A DNA stretch of 64,000 nucleotides from RHKX01 sp963823275 (GTDB lineage: Bacteria > Actinomycetota > Thermoleophilia > Solirubrobacterales > 70-9): assembly GCA_963823275.1 (NCBI GenBank), contig CAWGKW010000001.1, forward strand, positions 682,001 to 746,000, given 5' to 3'. The notes beneath the pieces are model-generated. The model had not been told where the DNA came from. It saw nothing but the letters and a program-made list of their open reading frames with translations, and did no database searches. The stretch's first letter is position 1; the number at the start of each line of letters is the position of its first letter. Shown here piece after piece: positions 18,021-26,450 of this stretch. A program made the position numbers and the translations under genes.

Positions 18021-18982
18021 GCGAACCGGCTGCGGTACCCTCGGGGGCGCCTATGGAGGCTCCGGCCCCGATTGAAACCGACGCCGTCGCCGGGGGAGAC
18101 GGCGCCAGTGAGACGCTTCCCCATGCGCGCCCCGGAGTCGGGACGCGCGATCTGACCCTGCCCAATCTGATCGTGATCGGTGCTCAGAAGTGCGGGACCA
18201 GTGGCCTGCACTACTACCTGAGCCTGCATCCGGAGGTGTCGATGTCGACGCCGAAGGAGCTGAACTACTTCATCGAGGAGCGCAACTACGCACGCGGGCT
18301 CGAGTGGTACTCGCGCCATTTCGATCCGGCCGCCCGCTGCCGCGGGGAGGCATCCCCCAACTACACCGCCTATCCGCAGCATCTCGGCGTCCCCGAGCGG
18401 ATTGCCGAGGTCGTGCCCGACGTGCGGCTCGTCTACATCGTCCGCGATCCGATCGATCGGATCACCGCCCACTACGTCCACAACTTCGCCAAGCGTCGCG
18501 AGAAGGGCGACCTACGGGCGACGCTCCTGCATCCGAACACGTCTTACGTGACCCGCAGCAAGTACTTCATGCAGCTGCAGCGCTACCTCGCGCATTTCGA
18601 CGAGGATCAGATCCTCGTCCTCGACCAGGCCGACCTTCGCGACGACCGGATGCCGACGCTGCGCCGGTTGTTCGAGTTCGCCGGCGTCGATCCCACGTTT
18701 GAGCACCCGAAGTTCGGGCAGGTGCGCCACTCGACCTCGCGCAAGAAGCGAGCGACCCGGCTCGGGATGAGGGTCCAGAGGATGAGCCGTTCGCGCCTCG
18801 GCCGCCGGGTCCCGCGGCGGGCCTGGCTTGCGGCCGATGTCGCCCTGCCGCTCTCGAGGCCGATCAGCAGGCCCGATGGGGTCGCTGAGGCGCTCGGCGG
18901 CGAGGTGCTCGAGGTCCTCCACGAGGACGCTGATCGATTGCGCGCGCAGACCGGACGCGCGTTCGAACACTGGTCGGTTTGA
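18017..18982 (+). CDS. Sulfotransferase, heparan-sulfate/NodH-like domain
   Basis: 321 residues from an ATG overlapping the previous stop. It has a different motif style from the three upstream paralogues: 5'-PSB loop IGAQKCGTSGLHYYL near residue 54, STPKELNYF, and 3'-PB region LVYIVRDPIDRITAHYVHNF near 140. This is the Sulfotransfer_1 type that modifies sugars. A ~45-residue acidic/Pro N-terminal extension precedes the domain. Confidence 0.87.
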   Translation: MSEPAAVPSGAPMEAPAPIETDAVAGGDGASETLPHARPGVGTRDLTLPNLIVIGAQKCGTSGLHYYLSLHPEVSMSTPKELNYFIEERNYARGLEWYSRHFDPAARCRGEASPNYTAYPQHLGVPERIAEVVPDVRLVYIVRDPIDRITAHYVHNFAKRREKGDLRATLLHPNTSYVTRSKYFMQLQRYLAHFDEDQILVLDQADLRDDRMPTLRRLFEFAGVDPTFEHPKFGQVRHSTSRKKRATRLGMRVQRMSRSRLGRRVPRRAWLAADVALPLSRPISRPDGVAEALGGEVLEVLHEDADRLRAQTGRAFEHWSV

Positions 18983-20985
18983 GCGGCGACGGCAAAGGCC
19001 GGCGTAAGGGCGTTCAGCGCGGCGCCGGGCCGAAGCGACCGGACAAGGGAGGAGGGACGGGGGCCGCTCTCGGCACCCAGGTGCTCCGCTACTCGGGCAT
19101 CCACGGCATGGGGATGGTTGCCGCCAACGCGCTCACCTTCATCGCGACGATCGTCATCGCGAACTTCTCGGAGCCGGCCGAGTTCGGGGATCTCGGCCTC
19201 CTCCTCTTCTACGCCGGCCTTCTGACCCTCCTCTTCACCCTGGCGAGCAAGCAGGGCACCCTGAAGCGCACGTTCGGCGGCGACGATGACGACGACGATG
19301 ATGACGATGATGACGATGACGAGACGCTGATCTCGCCGAAACGGAGCCTCGGGACCGGCCTCGCGACGATCACGATCGTCTCGCTGATCGGCACGGCCCT
19401 CTCGATCGTTTTCGCCGAGCAGATCTCGCATTGGCTGCTCGGCGACGCCGACCCCGGCCTGGTCGTCTACGCGGCGCTCGCCGGTGGGACCGGGGCGATC
19501 TATCGGGTCACCTCGATCGCGATCTGGCTCGAGCGGCGTCCCTATTCCTACGTCGCCGTGGAGACCGCGAAGCCGGTCTTCATCCTGGCCGCCGTGGTCC
19601 CGCTGCTGATCGCCGGCGAGGGGATCAAGGGCGCGATCGAGGGACAGGCGATCGGTACCGGATTGGCGCTGATCCTCTCCCTGGTCATCCTGCGCGGCAG
19701 CTGGACCCCCTGCTTCGATTGGCGCGAGGCGATCGCGATCTACCGCAAGGGCGCGATCCGGGTCCCCCTCGTCCTCTCGATGTGGGTCGTCGGCTACGCC
19801 GACATCTTCCTGCTCTCGCGCTTCGTCTCCGACACCGACCTCGGCACCTACCACCTCGCATCGAGGGCGGCCTTTCTCGTCGCGATCCTGCCGGGCGGAT
19901 ACCGAAAGGCCCTGCGACCGCTGCAGAAGACGCCGATGTTCCGCGCCGTCGAGGACGAGTACGGCGTCGGGAACGCCCGCGGGGTCCAGTTCGGCTACTT
20001 CACGCTGATCCTGGCGGGAACGATGCTGCTGACCACGGTGATGGCGACGGTGATGGTCAGGGTCGCGCCCTCCTCATATTCGAGCGCGGCGCCGCTGATC
20101 CCCCTCGTGGCCGGCGGCCTGGTCGCGCCGACCGTCTACCGGATGCTCAACAAGTCGGTCAAGTACGCCGACAAGCGCATCCCGTTCATCATCGGAGCGG
20201 TCTTCGCGATGTTCGCGTTCGTCGGGTTCTGTCTGTTGCTGATTCCCGAGATCGGGCTCAAGGGCGCGCCGATCGCCATGATGCTCGCGTTCGCGATGCC
20301 GACGGTATTCGTCTTCGTCAAGTCGCAGCGGGGCCGCAGCCCGATCGTTCTCCCCTGGAGGGCGATGATCGTCGCCTGCGGGCTGGCCGTGGCCGTGGCG
20401 GTGCTGCACAGCATGATCGATCCGGGGGGCCTCATCGCTCAGGTCGTGGTGGGTCTGGCCGCCGTTGCGCTCTGGGGCTTCCTCTGCCTGCTGTTCGGGG
20501 CCGTGCCTCAGACCCACAGGGCGCCGCTGCTGGCGATGGTCAAGGGCCTCCGCCACCGCGGGCACGGTTTCGAGGCCGCCGCCGGCCTCGAGGCGCTGAG
20601 GCCGCGAGAGCGCAAGTCGCTGCGTCGGGCACTCGTCCGTGGCATGCCGGCCGAGGAGGCGGCAATCCCGGCACTATCGATCAAGGGCAACGGTGAGGGC
20701 GCGACCGCCGGTGACGCGAACGCGATTCTCGTCGAGATTCTCCGCCGTGCCGCCAGCGGTGGCGGGGCAGCGGGTGTTCCCAGTGACTACGCCCGCCGGG
20801 ACGACCACGATCGCGATGCGCTGATCGGCGCCTACCTGTTCGCCCAGGGGCCGATAGCGGCCCGCGATCAGATGGGCAAGAAGCTGATCAACGATGGTGT
20901 GGCGGAGCCGTTCGACCTGCACACGCTCGAGGCGGTCATGGCCTCGCTACGCCGCGCCGACCAGCCGGCCTGGAAGCGCAACTGA
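18979..20985 (+). CDS. Lipopolysaccharide/oligosaccharide flippase (Wzx/MOP superfamily) with poly-Asp loop
   Basis: 668 residues from TTG 18979, which overlaps the previous stop. Multiple TM helices from about residue 40 to 510 in a MOP-superfamily pattern; it should translocate the lipid-linked product of the cluster across the membrane. Two oddities: 13 consecutive Asp codons (19282-19320) in the loop between the second and third helices, and a ~160-residue soluble C-terminal extension (MVKGLRHRGHGFEAA to the end) with no recognised domain. Confidence 0.83.
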   Translation: MSGDGKGRRKGVQRGAGPKRPDKGGGTGAALGTQVLRYSGIHGMGMVAANALTFIATIVIANFSEPAEFGDLGLLLFYAGLLTLLFTLASKQGTLKRTFGGDDDDDDDDDDDDDETLISPKRSLGTGLATITIVSLIGTALSIVFAEQISHWLLGDADPGLVVYAALAGGTGAIYRVTSIAIWLERRPYSYVAVETAKPVFILAAVVPLLIAGEGIKGAIEGQAIGTGLALILSLVILRGSWTPCFDWREAIAIYRKGAIRVPLVLSMWVVGYADIFLLSRFVSDTDLGTYHLASRAAFLVAILPGGYRKALRPLQKTPMFRAVEDEYGVGNARGVQFGYFTLILAGTMLLTTVMATVMVRVAPSSYSSAAPLIPLVAGGLVAPTVYRMLNKSVKYADKRIPFIIGAVFAMFAFVGFCLLLIPEIGLKGAPIAMMLAFAMPTVFVFVKSQRGRSPIVLPWRAMIVACGLAVAVAVLHSMIDPGGLIAQVVVGLAAVALWGFLCLLFGAVPQTHRAPLLAMVKGLRHRGHGFEAAAGLEALRPRERKSLRRALVRGMPAEEAAIPALSIKGNGEGATAGDANAILVEILRRAASGGGAAGVPSDYARRDDHDRDALIGAYLFAQGPIAARDQMGKKLINDGVAEPFDLHTLEAVMASLRRADQPAWKRN

Positions 20986-21000
20986 CGGCGACTCGGCGGG

Positions 21001-21540
21001 TCAGTCGTCGGCGCCGACGCGGCGGATGATGATCTGATCCGCCTCGATCGTCACCCGCACAGGCCGATGGCCCGCCCAGTGCTCGGCGTAGACGGGGTTG
21101 TCCTTGACCGCCGGGTCGAGCCACAGTCCGTAGCCCTCCTCACCATGATCGAAGCTTCCCTCGATTCCACCCGGGGCACGCCGGCGGCCGCGTCCCCCGC
21201 GGCGGCGGCGGCGGCGTTTCGGCTGATCGTCGCCGTCGGGCTCGGCCTCGTCGCGATCGGAGTCGTCCTCGTCGTCGACGTCCTCGTCCTCGTCGTCCCC
21301 GGCGGCCTCCGCAGCCTCGGCCGCGGCGAGGGTGGCGGCCTCGACCTCGGCCTCGATCTCGTCGCGAAGGTCGTCTGAGGTGTCGGGTTCGGAGTCGGGG
21401 TTGAGGTCGTGGCGGCGCCGGAACTCCCGGAGCTCGGACGCGGAGATATCAAGCTGATGTGCGATCCATGCATCCGTCCGACCCTCGCGCACCCACGCGC
21501 GGATCTGGTTCAGTTGGGATCGGAGGGGCTTGCCTGCCAT
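21001..21540 (-). CDS. HTH protein with acidic and Arg/Gly-rich central region
   Basis: 179 residues from ATG 21540. N-terminal ~40 residues look like a homeodomain-type helix-turn-helix (RAWVREGRTDAWIAHQLDIS). Then a highly acidic Ala/Glu/Asp stretch, a basic RRRRRRGGRGRRR patch and a compact C-terminal part with a beta-like end (RVTIEADQIIIRRV). It may bind nucleic acid. Transcribed divergently from csrA across a 159-bp gap; converges on the flippase gene with 15 bases between stops. Family not recognised. Confidence 0.7.
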   Translation of the reverse strand: MAGKPLRSQLNQIRAWVREGRTDAWIAHQLDISASELREFRRRHDLNPDSEPDTSDDLRDEIEAEVEAATLAAAEAAEAAGDDEDEDVDDEDDSDRDEAEPDGDDQPKRRRRRRGGRGRRRAPGGIEGSFDHGEEGYGLWLDPAVKDNPVYAEHWAGHRPVRVTIEADQIIIRRVGADD

Positions 21541-21699
21541 TGCGGCCCGGGACTCTACCCAACGGGGCGCCCTGACCACCCGCGGGGTCAACCCGAGAAT
21601 GGACGTTTCTCTCACCTTTCGCTAGGGTCGAACTCCCGTATTCCCACGGGAACCGTGCCATCAAGCCGTTGCAGCCCCCGGCCCGAGGTCCGGGCGCCC

Positions 21700-21894
21700 A
21701 TGCTCGTACTCACCCGGAAGACCAATCAGAGCATCATGATCGGAGACGAGATCGAGATCACGATCCTCTCCGTCTCCGGCGACAAGGTCAGGATCGGCAT
21801 CCAGGCGCCTCGCAGCATCTCGGTGTTCCGCGAAGAGGTCTATGACAACCTCGACGAGCCGGCGCCGGCTGAGAAGCCACCGGCGGACGAGTAG
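21700..21894 (+). CDS. csrA: Carbon storage regulator CsrA
   Basis: 64 residues, the normal length. MLVLTRKTNQSIMIGDEIEI at the start, then IGIQAPRSISVFREEVYDNL, with the RNA-binding Leu4 and Arg44-type positions (start LVLTRK and VFREEVY). It binds GGA motifs in mRNA leaders to repress translation. No flagellar genes or FliW are in the window, unlike many csrA loci. No strong Shine-Dalgarno precedes it; a 5-bp hairpin (CCCGT/ACGGG) lies at 21634-21649 in the probable leader. Confidence 0.95.
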   Translation: MLVLTRKTNQSIMIGDEIEITILSVSGDKVRIGIQAPRSISVFREEVYDNLDEPAPAEKPPADE

Positions 21895-21904
21895 CTGGGC
21901 GGAT

Positions 21905-22100
21905 CTCGGCGGCGGGCGTGGCCTGCCGAGGGACCCCACCCGTTGGGCGGGAGGTGTATCTGGCTGGGAAGGGAGGGATCTGGCCTCAAGGCCGGCGCTC
22001 ACCCGCCTGCCGAGGGACCTGAATCAACCGATTGGCAGCGGACGGCGCTCATTACGCCGCGATCTGCCAATCGTCGGCCTCCGCCGACCCAACCACCACC
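21905..22100 (+). ncRNA. Candidate structured RNA downstream of csrA
   Basis: Non-coding stretch with a long nested hairpin: arms CGATTGGCAG (22029-22038) and CTGCCAATCG (22064-22073), inside them GGCG (22044-22047) and CGCC (22055-22058) around a 7-base loop. Upstream are several GGA/GGGA motifs and a 15-base direct repeat GCCTGCCGAGGGACC (21921 and 22005). It could be a csrA terminator region, a structured leader, or a CsrA-sequestering RNA. Strand and function are guesses. Confidence 0.35.
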
Positions 22101-22169
22101 TCTGCCGATCGGCTACACCCAACGGTCCGAGGGAAGCGGACGCGCATCGGAGCATTCTCTCGGGGTTGG

Positions 22170-22442
22170 TCAGCCGCCGACCAGCCAGGCGAGGGTCTCG
22201 AACATCACGACCACCACGACCACCACGGTCAGGGTCAGCGCGGCGAAGAGGACGCCGAAGCGGACCCGTCCTCGCTTCTCCGTCTTGACGATGTGACGGG
22301 CCCGTGAGCGATTGGAGGCGCGCTTGCGCAGCTCGAAGCGCCGCTGGATCTCGATCGCTTGCTCGCGCTCGAAGGCCTCCTCGAACTGGTCGAGGCTCTG
22401 GCTCATCCGGGCGGCGGGCATCTGGGCGGGTTCGGTTGCCAC
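22170..22442 (-). CDS. Small single-TM protein with charged N-terminal helix
   Basis: 90 residues from GTG 22442 (an internal ATG gives a shorter form). The first ~60 residues are a charged helix (FEEAFEREQAIEIQRRFELR); then one TM helix rich in Val (TLTVVVVVVVMFETLAWLV) ends the protein. No family recognised. It lies 50 bases downstream of the thermonuclease gene on the same strand. Confidence 0.6.
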   Translation of the reverse strand: MATEPAQMPAARMSQSLDQFEEAFEREQAIEIQRRFELRKRASNRSRARHIVKTEKRGRVRFGVLFAALTLTVVVVVVVMFETLAWLVGG

Positions 22443-22492
22443 GGACGTAATATTAGCTGTTGCTAAGACATCCCGCCAGCCAACGCTGACTT

Positions 22493-23053
22493 TCAGCAGG
22501 CACCCCAGAGTCCGAGGCCGTCCTTTCCGGCCTCCCGCTCGACCTCGGCGAGTTGCCCCGCTCGGGAGGTGTTCGGCTCAATCTCGAGCGTCCGCGCGAA
22601 GCCGCCGCGGATCAGCTCTTCGTTGACGAAGGTGTCGTCGACGAAGACGTACGCCAGCAGGCGGTCGTAGACGTCGCGGAGTTCCCGATCGAACTCGAGC
22701 GTGACGACCCGCCCCTCGACCAACTCGTGGTTGAACTGCGATGCCTGAGGCCCGAAGCACTCGACGGGCTCGCCGGGCTTGACCGTCTCCGGCGTGTCGA
22801 TGCCGATGTAGCGAACGTCGTCGATCCGGCCGTCGATCGAGACCTCGATCGTGTCGCCGTCGACCACGCGGAGGACGCGGGCCGTGACGCTCCCGCGGGC
22901 CGCAATGCCATTGGCGCCGTCCGCTGGGTCGTAGGAGCCTCCCGGGTCGCCCCCCTCGCCGTTCAGGCCGCCGGAGAGAAGCAGGTAGAGGAGGAATGCG
23001 AGCAGCGCCAGAGCGCCGGCACCGCCGCCCCTGCGGCCGGGAACGGTCATCAA
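22493..23053 (-). CDS. Thermonuclease (staphylococcal nuclease-like) family protein
   Basis: 186 residues. N-terminal TM/signal helix (LALLAFLLYLLLSGG), then the SNase domain: VLRVVDGDTIEVSIDG, YIGIDTPET, RDVYDRLLAYVFVDD and NEELIRGGFA, with the catalytic Asp/Arg/Glu positions retained. Probably exported or membrane-anchored and active on nucleic acid outside the cytoplasm. Confidence 0.9.
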   Translation of the reverse strand: MMTVPGRRGGGAGALALLAFLLYLLLSGGLNGEGGDPGGSYDPADGANGIAARGSVTARVLRVVDGDTIEVSIDGRIDDVRYIGIDTPETVKPGEPVECFGPQASQFNHELVEGRVVTLEFDRELRDVYDRLLAYVFVDDTFVNEELIRGGFARTLEIEPNTSRAGQLAEVEREAGKDGLGLWGAC

Positions 23054-23091
23054 CTCCCAGGAACCCCCGCCCGCGCCGTCGAGCCCCCCGG

Positions 23092-24012
23092 TTACGGGAT
23101 GCGGGAGACGCTGGAGAGCATGATCTCCTTGATCTGGCCGATGATCTCGAGCGCCTCGCTCCGCTCGCGCTGCCAGACGTTGCGGCCGTAGATCACGCCC
23201 GAGCCGCCGGCGCCCATGACCGCGCTCGTCTGCTCGAGCAGCGCAGCGTCATCGATCTTCGAGCCGCCGGAGAGCACGACGAGGGAGCGCCCCGCCGACT
23301 CGACGCAGTGGCTGATCGCGTCCTCCTGGGTGAAGCCGCCCTCGTTGTAGGGGGCGGGGGAGTCCTTGTCCTTGTCGGCGTCGATCTTCGGCATGTTGAG
23401 CTTGACGACGTCTGCGCCCATCTCCATGGCCATCCGGGCTGCGTAGTCGATCGCGTAGAAGGAGTTCTGCCCGCCCTTCGACTCGACCGCCTCACCGCGC
23501 GGGTAGGACCAGACGACCAGCGGCATACCGAAGCGGTCGCAGTCCTCGCGGACCTGCTTGAGCTGCAGCAGGTCCTCGCCCTGTCGCGGCGAGCCGACGT
23601 AGAGGGTGTAGCCGACCGCGTCGGCGCCCAGCTTGACCGCGTCCTCGACGGATGCGTTGCAGGTGGACAGGGCCTGGGGGGAGGGCGGGATGTCGGTCTT
23701 GCCGTTGACCTTGAGGATCAGCGGCACGCTGCCCGCGTAGTCGGGGTAGTACTTGGTGGCGAGGCCGATCTGGCACGCGATCGCCGAGTAGCCGCCCTCG
23801 GCCGCGAGTCGGAACTGGTATTCGGGATCCTTGGAGGCGGGGTTCGGAAAGAAGTCGCGAGGTCCGTGCTCGATCCCCTGATCGATCGGCAGGAGCATCA
23901 GCGTTCCACTGCCGGGCCCGAACTCGAAGAGAAGGCGGTGCAGGCGCGTGCGCTTGCCGGGCGACAGCGTTTCGAGAAGCGACTTCTGCTCGGTGATGCT
24001 CTTGACCTCCAC
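23092..24012 (-). CDS. Class I fructose-bisphosphate aldolase, DhnA/archaeal type
   Basis: 306 residues. Start set at GTG 24012 because a perfect AGGAGG (complement of 24021-24026) lies 8 bases upstream; the frame stays open far beyond but as noise. Schiff-base family features: LLPIDQGIEHGP, KVNGKTDIP, ADAVGYTLYVGS, GADVVKLNMPK (Schiff-base Lys region), VVLSGGSKI. Glycolysis/gluconeogenesis, cytoplasmic. Divergent from the GCS2 gene. Confidence 0.92.
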   Translation of the reverse strand: MEVKSITEQKSLLETLSPGKRTRLHRLLFEFGPGSGTLMLLPIDQGIEHGPRDFFPNPASKDPEYQFRLAAEGGYSAIACQIGLATKYYPDYAGSVPLILKVNGKTDIPPSPQALSTCNASVEDAVKLGADAVGYTLYVGSPRQGEDLLQLKQVREDCDRFGMPLVVWSYPRGEAVESKGGQNSFYAIDYAARMAMEMGADVVKLNMPKIDADKDKDSPAPYNEGGFTQEDAISHCVESAGRSLVVLSGGSKIDDAALLEQTSAVMGAGGSGVIYGRNVWQRERSEALEIIGQIKEIMLSSVSRIP

Positions 24013-24132
24013 TTGGAGTTCCTCCTTGGATAGATGACGCCGCGCGCGTCGAGCTGACGAGGCGGCAGGCGGGATCGCCAGTATAGGTGGCCAGGGGCCG
24101 ATCAACCGGGATAGGATCGACTCCACCAACCC

Positions 24133-25248
24133 GTGCTCGAACACCGCTTCAACGGCGCACCCTTCACCGTCGGGATCGAAGAGGAGCTGATGCTTCTCGA
24201 CCCCGAGACCCTCGACCTGTCTCAGGGGATCGAGGCCGTGCTCGCCGACGTTCCGGCCGAGCACTCCGAACAGGTCAAGCCGGAGCTGTTTCAGTCCGTG
24301 CTCGAGGTGGCGACGACTCCGTGCTCGGAGATCGCCGAGGCGACGGAACAGCTCGCCGGCCTGCGCCGGCTGGTCGGTTCGATCGCCGCCCGCAACGGGA
24401 TGCTCGTCGGCGCCGCCGGCACGCATCCGTTCGCCCGCTGCGACGACCAGCGGATCGTCGAGCGCGACCGCTACAAGGACCTGGTCGAGGATCTCGGCTT
24501 CATCGCCAAGCAGGAGCTGATCTTCGGCACCCACGTCCATGTGGGGATCGACTCTCCCGACAAGGCGATCTACGTCGCCGACGGGATCCGCCGACATCTG
24601 CCGCTGCTGCTCGCGCTGTCTTCGAACTCTCCGTTCTGGGAGGGTCGGCGGACCGGCCTGATGTCCTCGCGCACACCGGTCTTCCGCGCCTTCCCCCGCC
24701 AGGGCGTGCCACCTCATTACGGGAGCTGGGAGATCTACTCCCGCCGGGTCGAGCAGATGACCAACTCGGGCGCGATCGACGACTACACCTACCTCTGGTG
24801 GGATGTCCGCCCCCATCCCAGGCTGGGCACGGTCGAGACACGTGTCTTCGATCAGGCCACCCGGCTCGAGGACACGGCGGCGTTCGCGGCGATGACCCAG
24901 GCTCTCTCCCACCGGTTCGCCGAGCTGTTCGACGAGGGTGAGCCGCTCGTCGAGGCGCCGTTCGAGCTGGTCGACGACAACAAGGTCCGAGCCGCGGTGC
25001 GCGGGATGGAGGGAGAGCTCGTCGACTTTTCCCGCGGCCGGCCGGTCCCCGCAGCCGAGATGGCCGCGGGCCTGGTTGCTCAGATCGAGCCAAGCGCCGC
25101 CGAGCTCGGGTGCTCCGCCGAGCTCGGTCGCGTGCGCGAGATCATCGAGAACGGGACCGGGGCGAGGCGTCAGCTCACCTTCGTGGAGGACCGCGGGGAC
25201 GACCTCCGCGAGCTCGTTGAGGCGACCGTGGCCTTGACGGCTCGCTGA
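24133..25248 (+). CDS. Glutamate-cysteine ligase family 2 (YbdK-type carboxylate-amine ligase)
   Basis: 371 residues from GTG 24133. The GCS2 opening FTVGIEEELMLLDPETLDL and the later THVHVGIDSPDKAI and WWDVRPHPRLGTVETRVFDQ blocks are clear. ATP-dependent gamma-glutamyl ligase; in Actinobacteria the true substrate is often unknown, so I do not name it gshA or egtA. Confidence 0.9.
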   Translation: MLEHRFNGAPFTVGIEEELMLLDPETLDLSQGIEAVLADVPAEHSEQVKPELFQSVLEVATTPCSEIAEATEQLAGLRRLVGSIAARNGMLVGAAGTHPFARCDDQRIVERDRYKDLVEDLGFIAKQELIFGTHVHVGIDSPDKAIYVADGIRRHLPLLLALSSNSPFWEGRRTGLMSSRTPVFRAFPRQGVPPHYGSWEIYSRRVEQMTNSGAIDDYTYLWWDVRPHPRLGTVETRVFDQATRLEDTAAFAAMTQALSHRFAELFDEGEPLVEAPFELVDDNKVRAAVRGMEGELVDFSRGRPVPAAEMAAGLVAQIEPSAAELGCSAELGRVREIIENGTGARRQLTFVEDRGDDLRELVEATVALTAR

Positions 25249-25287
25249 TCCGGGACCTTTCTGGGCGGGCGAAGCTATCCTCGCTCT

Positions 25288-26079
25288 GTGTCACCGGCAC
25301 CGGAGTTGAGCGTCGTCTGCCGGAGCTGCGGCTCCGAGGTGAGCCCGTACGTGACCGAGTGCCCCTACTGCGGTCACCGCCTGCGCAAGCGGGCGCCGCG
25401 CCTGGAACGGGAGGGCGACGAGATCCGGGTGCACGAGGGTCGGCGGGCCAAGCGCCGCCGTCTGCGGCGTGAGCGAGCCGCCGAGCGCGGCCGATCGATC
25501 GCGCTGGACGCCCGCCCGCTGGCCACCGGCGCCACCCTGCTGGTCGGCGCGATCCTGATCGTCCTCGGGCGCGCGATCCCGCTCACCGCCTACGAGTTGG
25601 GGGCCGTCGTCGGACCGGTCGGGTCCGAGGCTTGGCGATACGTCACCGCCCCGTTCGTCTACGACGACCTCGGCGCGTTCTTCGTCGTCGGCACTGCGAT
25701 CTGGGTGTTCGGACGGGCGGTCGAGATGCGGCTGGGATCGCTCGCCACGGCCACGCTGATCCTCGCCACCGGGACGCTGGGCACCCTTGCCGCCGTGGCC
25801 GCGACGTTGGCCGGAATGACCGATTTCCTCGTCATCGCGGGCGGCAACGGGGTCGCGCTCGGCCTGCTCGGAGCCTGGCTGATGCTCTGGCGCGGCGATG
25901 CCAAACACCATTTCAGCGAGCCCCTGGAGGTCGTCGGCATAACGGTCGTGGCAGTCGTGTTGCTGTTGCTTCCGCTGGTCGAGGTCGGTGCCGATCCGGT
26001 GGCCGGACTCGTCGGCGGACTCGTCGGCCTGGCGATGGGCGCGCTGGCCGCACGGCGCGTCGAGGCGAGCCCCGACTGA
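25288..26079 (+). CDS. Zinc-ribbon rhomboid-like membrane protein, probably inactive
   Basis: 263 residues from GTG 25288. N-terminal zinc ribbon (CRSCGSEVSPYVTECPYCG), a basic linker, then about six TM helices. The pattern WRYVTAPFVYDDLGAFFVVG, VFGRAVEMRLGS and GGNGVALGLLGAW follows rhomboid proteases, but the catalytic Ser of GxSG is Asn (GGNG) and the helix that should carry the catalytic His reads DPVAGLVGGLVGLA. It therefore looks like a pseudoprotease. Confidence 0.75.
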   Translation: MSPAPELSVVCRSCGSEVSPYVTECPYCGHRLRKRAPRLEREGDEIRVHEGRRAKRRRLRRERAAERGRSIALDARPLATGATLLVGAILIVLGRAIPLTAYELGAVVGPVGSEAWRYVTAPFVYDDLGAFFVVGTAIWVFGRAVEMRLGSLATATLILATGTLGTLAAVAATLAGMTDFLVIAGGNGVALGLLGAWLMLWRGDAKHHFSEPLEVVGITVVAVVLLLLPLVEVGADPVAGLVGGLVGLAMGALAARRVEASPD

Positions 26080-26082
26080 GCT

Positions 26083-26439
26083 GTGGCCGCCTCCGCATTC
26101 ACCGAAGCCGAACTCGAGGCAGCGGTCGCACTGCTGAGCGACGGCTCACGCCTGCGAGCGACCGAGGCTCACGTGGCCGCGGTGGCCCCGACGCTCCAGC
26201 GGGTGCTCGTCGAGGCCCTCGCCGCGGGCGGATGGTTCGGAGACTCCCATCGGGCCGAGCTCGCCCGGATCACCGGCATCGAGGATGAGCGAGAGCGGGC
26301 CGAGGCGATCGACCTGCTGCTCGCCGAGGAGACGCGAATATCGATGATGGTCGGAGTCGCCGTCGGCTGGGTGCTGGCGGACGAGCTCGGGCCGCCCGAA
26401 TCAGCAACGGGTTCGACACCCGAACGAACACCCGAATAG
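26083..26439 (+). CDS. Hypothetical all-helical protein
   Basis: 118 residues from GTG 26083, three bases after the preceding stop. Ala/Glu/Leu-rich, probably helical, no signal peptide or TM. Family not recognised. It is followed within 12 bases by the UPF0173 gene and is probably in the same operon. Confidence 0.65.
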   Translation: MAASAFTEAELEAAVALLSDGSRLRATEAHVAAVAPTLQRVLVEALAAGGWFGDSHRAELARITGIEDERERAEAIDLLLAEETRISMMVGVAVGWVLADELGPPESATGSTPERTPE

Positions 26440-26450
26440 GAGGGTTGACG

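Noticed and set aside
24013..24912. 300-codon upstream extension of the aldolase frame
   Set aside because: Antisense to the GCS2 gene; a perfect AGGAGG sets the start at 24012.
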